Source: JANQPX01 sp050633905 (GTDB lineage Bacteria; Pseudomonadota; Alphaproteobacteria; Geminicoccales; Geminicoccaceae). From it: 64,000 nucleotides of DNA. Below the pieces are notes generated by a model. That model was given only the letters and a program-made list of their open reading frames with translations. It was not told the DNA's origin and did not search any database. The stretch covers positions 135,067 to 199,066 of the forward strand of contig JBOEHJ010000060.1 in NCBI GenBank assembly GCA_050633905.1, in the 5' to 3' direction. Positions 36,325 to 44,385 of the stretch are shown in pieces. Position 1 is the first letter of the stretch, and the number at the start of each line of letters is the position of its first letter. The translations under genes were made by a program, and so were the position numbers.

Positions 36325-37347
36325 ATGTCCAGGAACTTGACCACCACTCTATTAGGCGCATCAGCCCTTGCCATGATGGCAGCTAGCCCGGCGCTCGCCG
36401 AAACCAGTGCCTGCCTGATCACCAAGACCGACACCAACCCTTTCTTCGTGAAAATGAAGGAAGGTGCCCAAGCCAAGGCCGAAGAGCTCGGGGTCAGCCT
36501 GCAGAGCTTCGCCGGCAAGCTGGATGGCGACGTAGACACCCAGGTCGCCGCGGTCGAGACCTGCATTGCAGCGGGTGCTTCGGGTATCCTGATCACGCCC
36601 ACCGACAGCAAGGCACTGGTGCCGGTGCTCGCCCAGGCGCGCGAAAATGGCCTTCTGGTTATTGCCCTCGACACGCCGATGGAGCCCGCCGATGCCGCAG
36701 ACGCCACCCTCGCCACCGACAACTTCAAGGCGGGCGAGCTGATCGGTCAGTGGGCCGCGGCCACGCTAGGCGATGAATCCGCCAACGCCAAGATCGCGCT
36801 CCTTGATCTGAACCCGCAGGAAGTCTCAGTCGACTATCTACGCGATCAGGGTTTCCTTCAGGGCTTCGGCATCGACATCAAGAACCCGACCGACATCGGT
36901 GATGAGGACGATCCCCGTATCGTCGGCAACGACGTCACGTCAGGCAATGAAGAGGGTGGCCGGACCGCGATGGAAAACCTGCTACAGCAGGATCCGGAGA
37001 TCAACGTCGTTTACACTATCAACGAGCCAGCAGCGGCAGGCGCTTATGAAGCCCTGAAGTCTCTGGGTCTTGAAGATCAGGCATTGATCGTCTCGGTCGA
37101 TGGCGGCTGTGCTGGCGTGCAGAATGTCGCGGAAGGCATCATCGGTGCAACCTCCATGCAGTTCCCGCTACTCATGGCCTCCATGGGCGTCGAGGCGATC
37201 GTCAAATATGCGGAAGACGGCAGCCTGCCTGAGAACAGTGAAGGCCTGGACTTCCTGAACACCGGCGTCGAGCTAATCACCGACCAGCCGGTCGAAGGCA
37301 TTCCTTCGCTCACGTCGGAGGAAGGTCTGGCCAAGTGCTGGGGCTAG
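36325..37347 (+). CDS. frcB: Fructose ABC transporter, substrate-binding protein
   Basis: This 340-aa periplasmic protein has a signal peptide (cleavage near ALA-ET, residue 25) and a type I periplasmic-binding fold: CLITKTDTNPFFVKMKEGA, DTPMEPADAADATLATDN, GDEDDPRIVGNDVTSGNEEGG split at family-typical positions, and VYTINEPAAAGAYEALKSLG. The text matches the S. meliloti FrcB family closely by memory (same TNPFFVKMKEGA and EEGGRTAMENLLQ). The protein binds fructose, possibly also ribose or mannose. RBS GCGGGAG precedes ATG 36325. A terminator/attenuator lies right after it. Confidence 0.93.
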   Translation: MSRNLTTTLLGASALAMMAASPALAETSACLITKTDTNPFFVKMKEGAQAKAEELGVSLQSFAGKLDGDVDTQVAAVETCIAAGASGILITPTDSKALVPVLAQARENGLLVIALDTPMEPADAADATLATDNFKAGELIGQWAAATLGDESANAKIALLDLNPQEVSVDYLRDQGFLQGFGIDIKNPTDIGDEDDPRIVGNDVTSGNEEGGRTAMENLLQQDPEINVVYTINEPAAAGAYEALKSLGLEDQALIVSVDGGCAGVQNVAEGIIGATSMQFPLLMASMGVEAIVKYAEDGSLPENSEGLDFLNTGVELITDQPVEGIPSLTSEEGLAKCWG

Positions 37348-37385
37348 ATTCACATTGTCCATGAGGGTTTCATCGCCCTAAGTTG

Positions 37386-37414
37386 AAAGGGCGGCCTTCG
37401 GGTCGCCCTTTTTT
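37386..37414 (+). terminator. Hairpin with T-tract between frcB and frcC
   Basis: AAAGGGCGGCC-TTCG-GGTCGCCCTTT forms an 11-bp stem (one G-U pair) capped by a UUCG-type loop and is followed by six T residues. Placed between the binding-protein gene and the permease gene, it would make partial termination, giving more FrcB than FrcC/FrcA. Confidence 0.9.
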
Positions 37415-37513
37415 CGACGATGGCCGTCGGCATGAACCTTTCGGTGCTGATGCCGGTCAAAACAGACCTGGATACGGGCAAGGTCCCGCTGGACCTGATC
37501 GGGGAGAAGAATC

Positions 37514-38596
37514 ATGGCCGAGACGCCACCGGCAGCGACCGGCCGCGACGATTTCGAAGCCACGCTTAACGACAGCGACAAGGCCGTCGCTGAGTTCAAA
37601 AGCGACCGGCATTCGTTCATCGACAAGGTTCAGCACTTTCTCCACGGCAACCCGACCATGGTGCCGGTGATCGTGCTGACCATAAGCGTCCTGGCCTTCG
37701 GTGTGATCGCCGGAGGCAAATTCTTCAGCGCCTTCAATCTCTCTTTGATCATGCAGCAGGTGTCGATCATCGGCATCCTCGCTGCCGCCCAAAGCCTGAT
37801 CATCCTGACCGCCGGCATCGATCTTTCGGTCGCCGCGATCATGGTGCTGACATCCGTGGTCATGGGTAAATTCGCCGTGGTCGTGGGCATCCCCACGATC
37901 ATCGCGATCCCGATCGGCCTGGCGCTTGGCACGCTCTGCGGCATGATGAATGGCCTCTTGATCACGCGACTGAAACTCCCCCCCTTTATCGTCACGCTCG
38001 GCACCTGGAGCATCTTTTTCGCACTCAATCTCTGGTATTCGGGCGCGCAGTCCATCCGCGGTCAGGACATCGACACCAACGCCCCCCTCTTGAAATTCTT
38101 CGGTGAGCGCGTCGCCGTCGGTGGTGCGCAGTTCACCTACGGCTCGATGCTGATGATCCTGGTCTTCTTGGTACTCTGGTACATGCTGAATCACACGGCC
38201 TGGGGGCGTCATGTCTATGCTGTCGGCGACGACAAGGAAGCGGCCGAACTCGCCGGCATCCGTACGGATCGCACCCTGGTCTCCGTCTATGCCTTGGCAG
38301 GCCTGGTCTGCGCGATCGGCGCTTGGGCCGCGATCGGCCGGGTCGGCGCGGTCTCGCCTCAATCCTTCTACGAGGGCAATCTGCAATCAATCACCGCCGT
38401 CGTGATCGGCGGCATCAGCCTCTTCGGTGGCCGCGGCTCGATCATGGGGCCCCTCATCGGAGCCTTGATCGTCGGCGTGTTCGAGAGCGGCCTTCGCCTA
38501 GCGGGCGTCGACGTCCTCTGGCAGGTCTTCGCCGTCGGCTGGCTGATTATCATCGCCGTCGCTATCGACCAATGGATCCGAAAGGTCTCATCATGA
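37514..38596 (+). CDS. frcC: Fructose ABC transporter permease
   Basis: This 360-aa inner-membrane permease of the ribose/xylose (RbsC-like) family has about 8-10 helices and the family loop NGLLITRLKLPPFIVTLGT, with AGIDLSVAAIMVLTSVV and YAVGDDKEAAELAGIRTDR near the C-terminus. It homodimerises with FrcA. A cytoplasmic N-terminal extension of about 50 polar residues precedes the first helix. RBS GGGGAGAAG precedes ATG 37514. It overlaps frcA by 4 bases (ATGA). Confidence 0.93.
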   Translation: MAETPPAATGRDDFEATLNDSDKAVAEFKSDRHSFIDKVQHFLHGNPTMVPVIVLTISVLAFGVIAGGKFFSAFNLSLIMQQVSIIGILAAAQSLIILTAGIDLSVAAIMVLTSVVMGKFAVVVGIPTIIAIPIGLALGTLCGMMNGLLITRLKLPPFIVTLGTWSIFFALNLWYSGAQSIRGQDIDTNAPLLKFFGERVAVGGAQFTYGSMLMILVFLVLWYMLNHTAWGRHVYAVGDDKEAAELAGIRTDRTLVSVYALAGLVCAIGAWAAIGRVGAVSPQSFYEGNLQSITAVVIGGISLFGGRGSIMGPLIGALIVGVFESGLRLAGVDVLWQVFAVGWLIIIAVAIDQWIRKVSS

Positions 38597-39417
38597 GTGC
38601 TGCCAGCACGGGGGTTACTAAGGGTTCGAGCCCAGGGGGTACTTTAAAGCCAGTGCTTCAGGGGCGGGGTCTGGTGAAGCGTTATGGCAGGGTTACTGCG
38701 CTCAACCATGCCGATTTCGAGCTGATGCCGGGTGAGATTCTGGCTGTTATCGGCGACAACGGTGCCGGCAAGTCATCAATGATCAAAGCCGTCTCGGGGG
38801 CTGTCATCCCGGATGACGGAGAAATCCTTCTGGACGGCAAGCCCGTCCAGTTCCGCTCGCCGCTGGAGGCGAGAGAAGCCGGGATCGAAACTGTCTACCA
38901 GACGCTTGCTTTATCCCCTGCCCTCTCGATCGCCGATAATATGTTCCTTGGCCGCGAAATCCGGCGTTCAGGTTTTCTTGGGCAATGGCTGAAGATGACC
39001 GACAAGCCGGCGATGGAGAAACGAGCGCGAGAAATGCTCTCCGAGCTCGGTCTCGCCACCATCCAGAATATCGGACAGATGGTCGAGACCCTGTCTGGCG
39101 GTCAGCGTCAGGGCGTCGCCGTGGCACGCGCCGCCGCCTTCGGCTCCAAGGTCGTGATCATGGACGAACCGACCGCAGCGCTCGGCGTTAAGGAAAGCCG
39201 CCGAGTGCTTGAACTTATTCAGGACGTCAAGGCCCGAGGCCTGCCGATCGTCCTGATCTCCCACAACATGCCCCATGTGTTCGAGGTCGCGGACCGCATT
39301 CATATCCATCGCCTCGGCAAGCGCCTCTGCGTGATCGATCCCAAGGACTACACCATGTCCGACGCGGTCGCCTTCATGACCGGGGCCAAGGAGCCGCCCG
39401 CCGAAACCATCAACTGA
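38593..39417 (+). CDS. frcA: Fructose ABC transporter ATPase
   Basis: This 274-aa single-domain ABC ATPase has Walker A GDNGAGKSSMIKA, the signature LSGGQRQGVAVARA, Walker B VVIMDEPTAALG and switch histidine in ISHNMPHVFEVAD. RbsA-type ATPases are fused doubles, but FrcA is known to be single, as here. The ATG at 38593 overlaps the frcC stop; upstream Met choices would extend into frcC. The frcK kinase gene found after frcA in S. meliloti is absent, replaced by an SRPBCC pseudogene. Confidence 0.93.
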   Translation: MSAASTGVTKGSSPGGTLKPVLQGRGLVKRYGRVTALNHADFELMPGEILAVIGDNGAGKSSMIKAVSGAVIPDDGEILLDGKPVQFRSPLEAREAGIETVYQTLALSPALSIADNMFLGREIRRSGFLGQWLKMTDKPAMEKRAREMLSELGLATIQNIGQMVETLSGGQRQGVAVARAAAFGSKVVIMDEPTAALGVKESRRVLELIQDVKARGLPIVLISHNMPHVFEVADRIHIHRLGKRLCVIDPKDYTMSDAVAFMTGAKEPPAETIN

Positions 39418-40204
39418 AGCCATAAGGCGGCCGGCGTTGACTTGCTTTCCCACGGAAGGGTGCATGGTGCCCCTCCGGTCAGCGTAGAGGCTACCAAGAA
39501 CGTCGTCGCTAGAGGTTACGTGGAGAGTGTTGGATTCCGCTTTTGATCCAAACGGGTTACAAGGCGAGTGCGAGCAAACCACACGCTATCCGATGCCTCG
39601 CTCAAGGATTTCCTTCAGCAAACGAAGATCCTTCTTGTTCGCGCGGCGAATAGCCCAGGCCATGAATGGTGCCTTCAAACTGGAAAAGCCTGAGGGATTA
39701 CCACGGATGCGAAGCGTCATGCTGGTCCGACTATCGGTGTTGTTTCGCAAACATAGATGGTTTCCATAGGAAACGACCCGTCCGATGTTTACATCACGAA
39801 GCGCTCACCGGGCACATGCTCGACGACTTCACAAGTGTAGGCCATTCGCCTTCAAAGAAATTTGGCGGCAAAGGCAAGTTGAGATCTAATCACTAGAGGC
39901 GACAAGGTTTTCCATTCCACGGATTTGATCTTCACGTATCATTGTGAAATGTTGTCTGGATCTACTCGGTAGATCGCAACACGATCTCGCGGAGCGTCGA
40001 TCTCAATTTTGCGTCGGCACGTCCACAGCCATGAAGATAGTCCCTCATATGGCTTCACCAGCACCCTTTTCGACGTGTGGACGCTAACATGAAGAAAGCC
40101 AATGTTCTTAGCCAATTGACAATGCTTCGATCCAGACGCCAGCACGCCTGAGGCAGCAATGAGACAGTTATCCAAGAGATACAATCACAATATGGGAATT
40201 GCAC
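39418..40204. other. Gap with SRPBCC pseudogene
   Basis: This 787-base gap holds an SRPBCC remnant on the minus strand (39586-39885) and otherwise no gene. The 39900-40200 stretch is moderately AT-rich and has only weak short frames. Confidence 0.5.
39586..39885 (-). pseudogene. Degraded SRPBCC-family gene fragment
   Basis: Read on the minus strand, fragments TCEVVEHVPGERFVM, then TSDGSFPMETIYVCE after an in-frame TAA, then, after a frameshift, TSMTLRIRGNPSGFSSLKAP and FMAWAIRRANKKDLRLLKEI match the C-terminal half of SRPBCC/polyketide-cyclase-like proteins in order. At least one stop and one or two frameshifts break it. No N-terminal half was found. It is a decaying remnant next to frcA. 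Confidence 0.7.
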
Positions 40205-41029
40205 ATGCCTACCTCTGGAGAGAAATTCCGGGCCTTACATGAGGGGGACCAACCCTTCCTAGTACCTAACCCTTGGGATATTGGATCGGCCCGCATACTG
40301 ACTGGCCTTGGCTTCAGTGCGTTAGCCACGACCAGTGGAGGCATGGCTTACGCGCTCGGCAAACCAGACGGCGCAGTTCGCCGCGAAGAGGCAATTGCCC
40401 ACTGTCGTGATATTGTCGCCGTGACACATCTTCCCGTCTCAGCTGACCTTGAAAAGGGATACGGCGATAGGCCGGAAGATGTGGCCAATGTGATCCGAGC
40501 GGCGGCCGAAACAGGTCTCGCGGGCTGTTCGATCGAAGACTTTACCGGGAATCCAGAGGCGCCGCTATTCGATAAGGATCTCGCTGTGGATCGTATCACA
40601 GCGGCCAGTGAGGCGAGCGCGGGCCTTTCCGACGACTTCGTGCTGACAGCCCGCTGCGAAGGTCTAGTCTGGGAGAGCCTGAAGCTCGATCAGGTTATCG
40701 ACAGATTACAGGCCTTTGAGGCGGCCGGTGCCGACGTGCTTTTTGCACCGGGTCTTGACGACATAGCATCGATTCGAGCCGTCGTTTCGGCATTGAGCAA
40801 GCCGGTGAATGTTATCATGTCGACACCTAGTCTGCCGTTCGGTGTCAGGGAACTCGCGGAAATAGGCGTGAAGCGCATCAGTATCGGTTCGGCGTTTGCT
40901 CAATTGGCTTATGGCAAGCTAATCGAGGCAGCAAAGGAGATGGCAACTCAGGGTACCTTCACATTCACGAGGGACGTCGTCGATTACCAGGAACTTGAAG
41001 CGTTATTCACAGATCGGGACAGCGTCTAA
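40205..41029 (+). CDS. Isocitrate lyase/PEP mutase-family protein
   Basis: This 274-aa TIM-barrel protein has FLVPNPWDIGSARILTGLGF and SADLEKGYGDRPEDVANVIRAA, and GCSIEDFTGNPEAPLFDKDLAVDRI, the PEPM/ICL superfamily layout with the metal-binding D/E residues. The family includes PEP mutase, 2-methylisocitrate lyase-like and oxaloacetate/2,3-dimethylmalate lyases. The lyase signature KKCGH is not present, so it is not classical isocitrate lyase. The exact reaction is not assignable. ATG 40205 is the first Met before the conserved segment. It stands alone. Confidence 0.8.
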   Translation: MPTSGEKFRALHEGDQPFLVPNPWDIGSARILTGLGFSALATTSGGMAYALGKPDGAVRREEAIAHCRDIVAVTHLPVSADLEKGYGDRPEDVANVIRAAAETGLAGCSIEDFTGNPEAPLFDKDLAVDRITAASEASAGLSDDFVLTARCEGLVWESLKLDQVIDRLQAFEAAGADVLFAPGLDDIASIRAVVSALSKPVNVIMSTPSLPFGVRELAEIGVKRISIGSAFAQLAYGKLIEAAKEMATQGTFTFTRDVVDYQELEALFTDRDSV

Positions 41030-41474
41030 GAACGCCCGCTGAAAATCTGTTCAGCCGATGCCATCTTGTTTTTTCACCCAGAAAAGAGGCAGGTCTTGGC
41101 AGATTGTGATGAAAAAGTCGGAGCAAATACTTCGGGCGGGATTCCGCTAGAATGATGTTCTCCAAGACGCGTCTTTGCGAAATGAAAATCTAGTTGAGCT
41201 CTGAAATTAGAAAAATGTTCTAGGACGAGTGGCGATTTTCGGGTGTCTCGGACTTTTTCATCACAATCGGTACTCTCCTACCGCTTTAAACGATGTAGCG
41301 TATCCCTAACATCAGCGCCTGGACAACAACCTCAGGAATGGCTGCAAGTTAAAAGAATGCCGAAGCTCAAGGGGTGGATTCCCGGAATGGATCCATTACG
41401 CTCGATATCAGTGTTCTATGGTGAGATGGTTCAAGACAGTTTCATCAAGTCATAAAAAAACTGGGAGGCGATTG
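41030..41474. other. Gap before the TRAP operon, holding a MITE-like element
   Basis: This 445-base gap contains a 167-bp element with long terminal inverted repeats (41102-41268) and the TRAP operon leader. No gene was supported. Confidence 0.5.
41102..41268. mobile_element. MITE-like element with 22-bp terminal inverted repeats
   Basis: GATTGTGATGAAAAAGTC-GGAG (41102-41123) is mirrored by CTCG-GACTTTTTCATCACAATC (41247-41268) with a single mismatch in 22 positions, enclosing 123 bp of non-coding DNA. It looks like the ends of an insertion sequence without the transposase. No obvious target-site duplication was seen. Confidence 0.65.
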
Positions 41475-42497
41475 ATGTCGTTGATGAAAAACTTGGGTGG
41501 TGCGCTGTTTGCGTCAGCCATCGCTCTATCGATAGTGAATGCCGTCAAGGCAGAGGAAACCTTGACCATCTCTAGCTGGATCCCACCCCAGCATGCGGTC
41601 AACGCCATTATCTTTCCCGAATGGATCAAGCAGATTGAAGAGGCCACGGATGGTCGGGTTACTGGAAAAATCGAGTTTGGTCTTGCCCCGCCCCCTGGGC
41701 AGATCGATCTGATCGAGGATGGTTCCGCTGACGTTTCCTGGATTTTTCACGGCTATAATCCAGGCCGTTTCGTGACCACCAAGCTGATCGAGCTACCTGG
41801 CTATGAGGGCGACGCCGAGGCCGCCTCGGTCGCCCATTGGCGCGCTTATGATCAATATCTGAAGGATGCCGGCGAGCATGATGGTGTGCGCGTCATTGCT
41901 TTGATGACCCATGGCGCAGGCCAGGTTCATATGCGCGAACCGATCACCTCGCTTGCTGACATGAGCGGCAAGAAAATCAGGATCGGCGGCGGCGTTTCGG
42001 CGGATGTCGGCACGGCGCTTGGTGCCGTTGGCGTGCAGGTCCCCGCCCCTAAGGTCTACGAGACCCTCTCAGGCGGCGTTGCCGACGGCGTGTGGATGCC
42101 GATGGAAACCAATAAGAGCCTTCGTTTGTACGAGGTCGCTCCCCATACAATGACCATGCCGGGCGGGCTCTATCGCGGCTCGTTTGCGATCATCATGAGC
42201 GAGGATGCGCTGGCAAGGCTCTCGGATGAGGATCGGGAAGCCGTCCTCTCGACCACCGGAGAAACGCTCTCAGCCATGGCGGGCAAGGCCTGGGCGGATG
42301 CCGATGTCGCCGGCATCGACAATGCAAAAGAGGTTGGCGTCGTCATGGGTGAGTTCTCTGCCGAGGACCAGGCCACCTTCGCAGAGGTCGCCGCGGATAT
42401 TCGCACCAGGGTGGTCGACGAGGTCGCGGCGACCGGTATCGATGCTGAAGCAGCCGTTGCGCTGATCGAAGAAACCATGAACAGCTACGGCAAGTAA
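41475..42497 (+). CDS. dctP: TRAP transporter solute receptor (DctP family)
   Basis: This 340-aa periplasmic receptor has a signal peptide (MSLMKNLGGALFASAIALSI, cleavage after KA, residue 25-26), then the DctP-type fold: LTISSWIPPQHAVNAIIFPE, GRVTGKIEFGLAPPPGQIDL, and MREPITSLADMSGKKIRIGG. It would bind a carboxylate, possibly with an aromatic or CoA-independent acid; the ligand cannot be read. GGGAGG sits 6 bases upstream of ATG 41475; the longer frame from 41418 has no RBS. It begins the dctPQM operon. Confidence 0.92.
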   Translation: MSLMKNLGGALFASAIALSIVNAVKAEETLTISSWIPPQHAVNAIIFPEWIKQIEEATDGRVTGKIEFGLAPPPGQIDLIEDGSADVSWIFHGYNPGRFVTTKLIELPGYEGDAEAASVAHWRAYDQYLKDAGEHDGVRVIALMTHGAGQVHMREPITSLADMSGKKIRIGGGVSADVGTALGAVGVQVPAPKVYETLSGGVADGVWMPMETNKSLRLYEVAPHTMTMPGGLYRGSFAIIMSEDALARLSDEDREAVLSTTGETLSAMAGKAWADADVAGIDNAKEVGVVMGEFSAEDQATFAEVAADIRTRVVDEVAATGIDAEAAVALIEETMNSYGK

Positions 42498-42510
42498 CGG
42501 ACGCTGTTCC

Positions 42511-43041
42511 TTGGATGAAGCGAGAGCAGCGAGCAGGTTTGGGCGGTGGTTGGCAGGGATTCTGCTGGGTGCCGCCGCCCTCATGCTGCTCGTCATGCTG
42601 CTGCTTACCTGCCTGGACGTGATCGGCCGCTATCTCTTGAACGCACCGATCAATGGTAAGACTGAACTTACCCGATTCATGATGGCGGGGATGATCGCTT
42701 CAGCACTGCCGGTGATCAGTTTCGCAGGCAGTCATATCGCGGTCGATCTGTTTGATAACCGTTTCACCGCGCGTGGTGCCGCGATCCGAGACTTGGTGAC
42801 CGATGCGCTCGCAGCGCTGGCTCTGGGCGTTCTCAGCTACTGGCTGTTGTTCCGCGCTGAGCGCCTTCAGACCAGGGGCTATGTCAGCGATTTCCTGCAT
42901 CTCCCGCTCTATCCTGTGGCCTATTTCGTGATGACAATGATGATCGCCGCTTGCCTGGCTTTGGTCGCAAAAACAATCCTGGATGCCTACTACATCAGCC
43001 GACCGGATCGTCGACCCTCTGACCACCAAGCGATCCTCTGA
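42511..43041 (+). CDS. dctQ: TRAP transporter small membrane subunit (DctQ family)
   Basis: This 176-aa membrane protein has four transmembrane helices and the DctQ-like pattern LLLTCLDVIGRYLLNAPINGKTELTRFMMAG split at ING, and FDNRFTARG. It is the small permease subunit associating with DctM. The TTG at 42511 is the likely start; no strong Shine-Dalgarno is visible, which suits translational coupling to dctP 13 bases upstream. The gap to dctM is 9 bases. Confidence 0.9.
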   Translation: MDEARAASRFGRWLAGILLGAAALMLLVMLLLTCLDVIGRYLLNAPINGKTELTRFMMAGMIASALPVISFAGSHIAVDLFDNRFTARGAAIRDLVTDALAALALGVLSYWLLFRAERLQTRGYVSDFLHLPLYPVAYFVMTMMIAACLALVAKTILDAYYISRPDRRPSDHQAIL

Positions 43042-43050
43042 CGCTTTGCC

Positions 43051-44385
43051 ATGGCCATCTCACTCCTTGGTTTCGCCGCGGTTCTGATCCTCGCCTTCTT
43101 GCGTCTGCCCATCGCGTTTGCCATGGGCACAGTGGGCGTCATCGGCTTTGCCGCTCTCAATGATTGGCGCTGGAAGGCCTCGCTCTCGCCGGCGGCCGGC
43201 ACCGTCCTCGATACGCTGCAAACCGAAAGCCTCTCGGTCATTCCGCTGTTCATCCTCATGGGCATGCTGGTCAGTCAAGCTGGTCTCGCAAAGGAACTGT
43301 ATCGCGCCTCAAACGCCTTTCTAGGCCATCGCAAAGGAGGGCTTTCCATGGCGACCATCGTCGCCTGCGGCGGCTTTTCCGCGATCTGCGGCTCATCACT
43401 TGCTACTGCTGCCACCATGTCCAAAGTCGCCATGCCGGAAATGCGCAAATTCGGCTATCACGACCAACTCGCCACAGCTTCGATCGCCGCAGGCGGCACG
43501 CTTGGCATCCTGATCCCCCCCTCGGTCATCCTGATCATCTACGGCATCATGACCGAACAAAGCATCGATAAACTCTTCCTTGCAGGAATCATCCCAGGGA
43601 TGCTCGGAATTTTTTTCTACATGGCGGCGGTGCGTTGGATCGTCTGGCGGAAGCCCGAGGCCGGGCCTGCGGGCCACCGAACGCGGTGGAGCGAAAGGCT
43701 TACAGCCCTAAGGAACGTTTGGGCGATAGGCCTCCTATTCGTTGCGATCCTGGGTGGTATCTATCTCGGCATCTACACCGTGACTGAAGCGGCAGGCATC
43801 GGTGCTGGCGGTGCGTTACTCATTGCGCTGTTCCGGCGCCAGTTAACGCTGCGCTCGTTAGCGCAGGCATTGATTGAGACCGTCAAAACAACAGCTATGC
43901 TGTTCACCGTGCTGATCGGCGCCCAGATTTTCCAGCGCTTTATCGTACGCGCCGGCATGCCCGAAGATCTGTTGGCGTTCGTCACCGGCTTCGATGTCGC
44001 TCCGCTCACCGTCATTCTTCTGATTCTGCTGGTTTACATCCTACTGGGCTGCGTGTTCGAAAGCTTGTCGATGCTGCTATTGACCGTACCGGTCTTCGCA
44101 CCGGTTGTGGCAGGGCTAGGCCTGTTTCCCGATATCGCCGGTATGGGGGCTGAGGAAGCCGCCCTGATCTGGTTCGGCATCATCGTCGTGGTGGTCACCG
44201 AAATCAGCCTGATCACCCCACCCGTCGGGCTCAACGTCTTCGTCCTCAAAAGCGTCCTTGGCGACGTCTCAACCGGCACCATCTTCAAAGGCGTCACACC
44301 GTTTTGGATCGCCGATCTTTTTCGACTGCTGCTTCTGGTGCTCGTGCCAACCCTGGTACTGTTCATTCCATTATCGTCAGGTTAG
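43051..44385 (+). CDS. dctM: TRAP transporter large membrane subunit (DctM family)
   Basis: This 444-aa polytopic protein has 12 or so helices and DctM motifs: GFSAICGSSLATAATMSKVA, GGTLGILIPPSVILIIYGI and FGIIVVVVTEISLITPPVGL. It forms the Na+-driven transport channel. It ends 9 bases inside the tail of the convergent acyl-CoA ligase (44377-44385 overlap), so the TRAP operon and the catabolic operon face each other. That geometry is consistent with shared regulation or a single metabolic function. Confidence 0.93.
   Translation: MAISLLGFAAVLILAFLRLPIAFAMGTVGVIGFAALNDWRWKASLSPAAGTVLDTLQTESLSVIPLFILMGMLVSQAGLAKELYRASNAFLGHRKGGLSMATIVACGGFSAICGSSLATAATMSKVAMPEMRKFGYHDQLATASIAAGGTLGILIPPSVILIIYGIMTEQSIDKLFLAGIIPGMLGIFFYMAAVRWIVWRKPEAGPAGHRTRWSERLTALRNVWAIGLLFVAILGGIYLGIYTVTEAAGIGAGGALLIALFRRQLTLRSLAQALIETVKTTAMLFTVLIGAQIFQRFIVRAGMPEDLLAFVTGFDVAPLTVILLILLVYILLGCVFESLSMLLLTVPVFAPVVAGLGLFPDIAGMGAEEAALIWFGIIVVVVTEISLITPPVGLNVFVLKSVLGDVSTGTIFKGVTPFWIADLFRLLLLVLVPTLVLFIPLSSG

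Noticed and set aside
37457..38386. Long antisense frame of about 309 codons opposite frcC
   Set aside because: It mirrors the frcC coding sequence and has an Asp/Gly/His-rich, low-complexity composition typical of an antisense shadow, with no RBS.
38620..38645. GGTTCGAGCCC, similar to a tRNA T-loop
   Set aside because: It lies inside the frcA coding sequence and has no cloverleaf around it.
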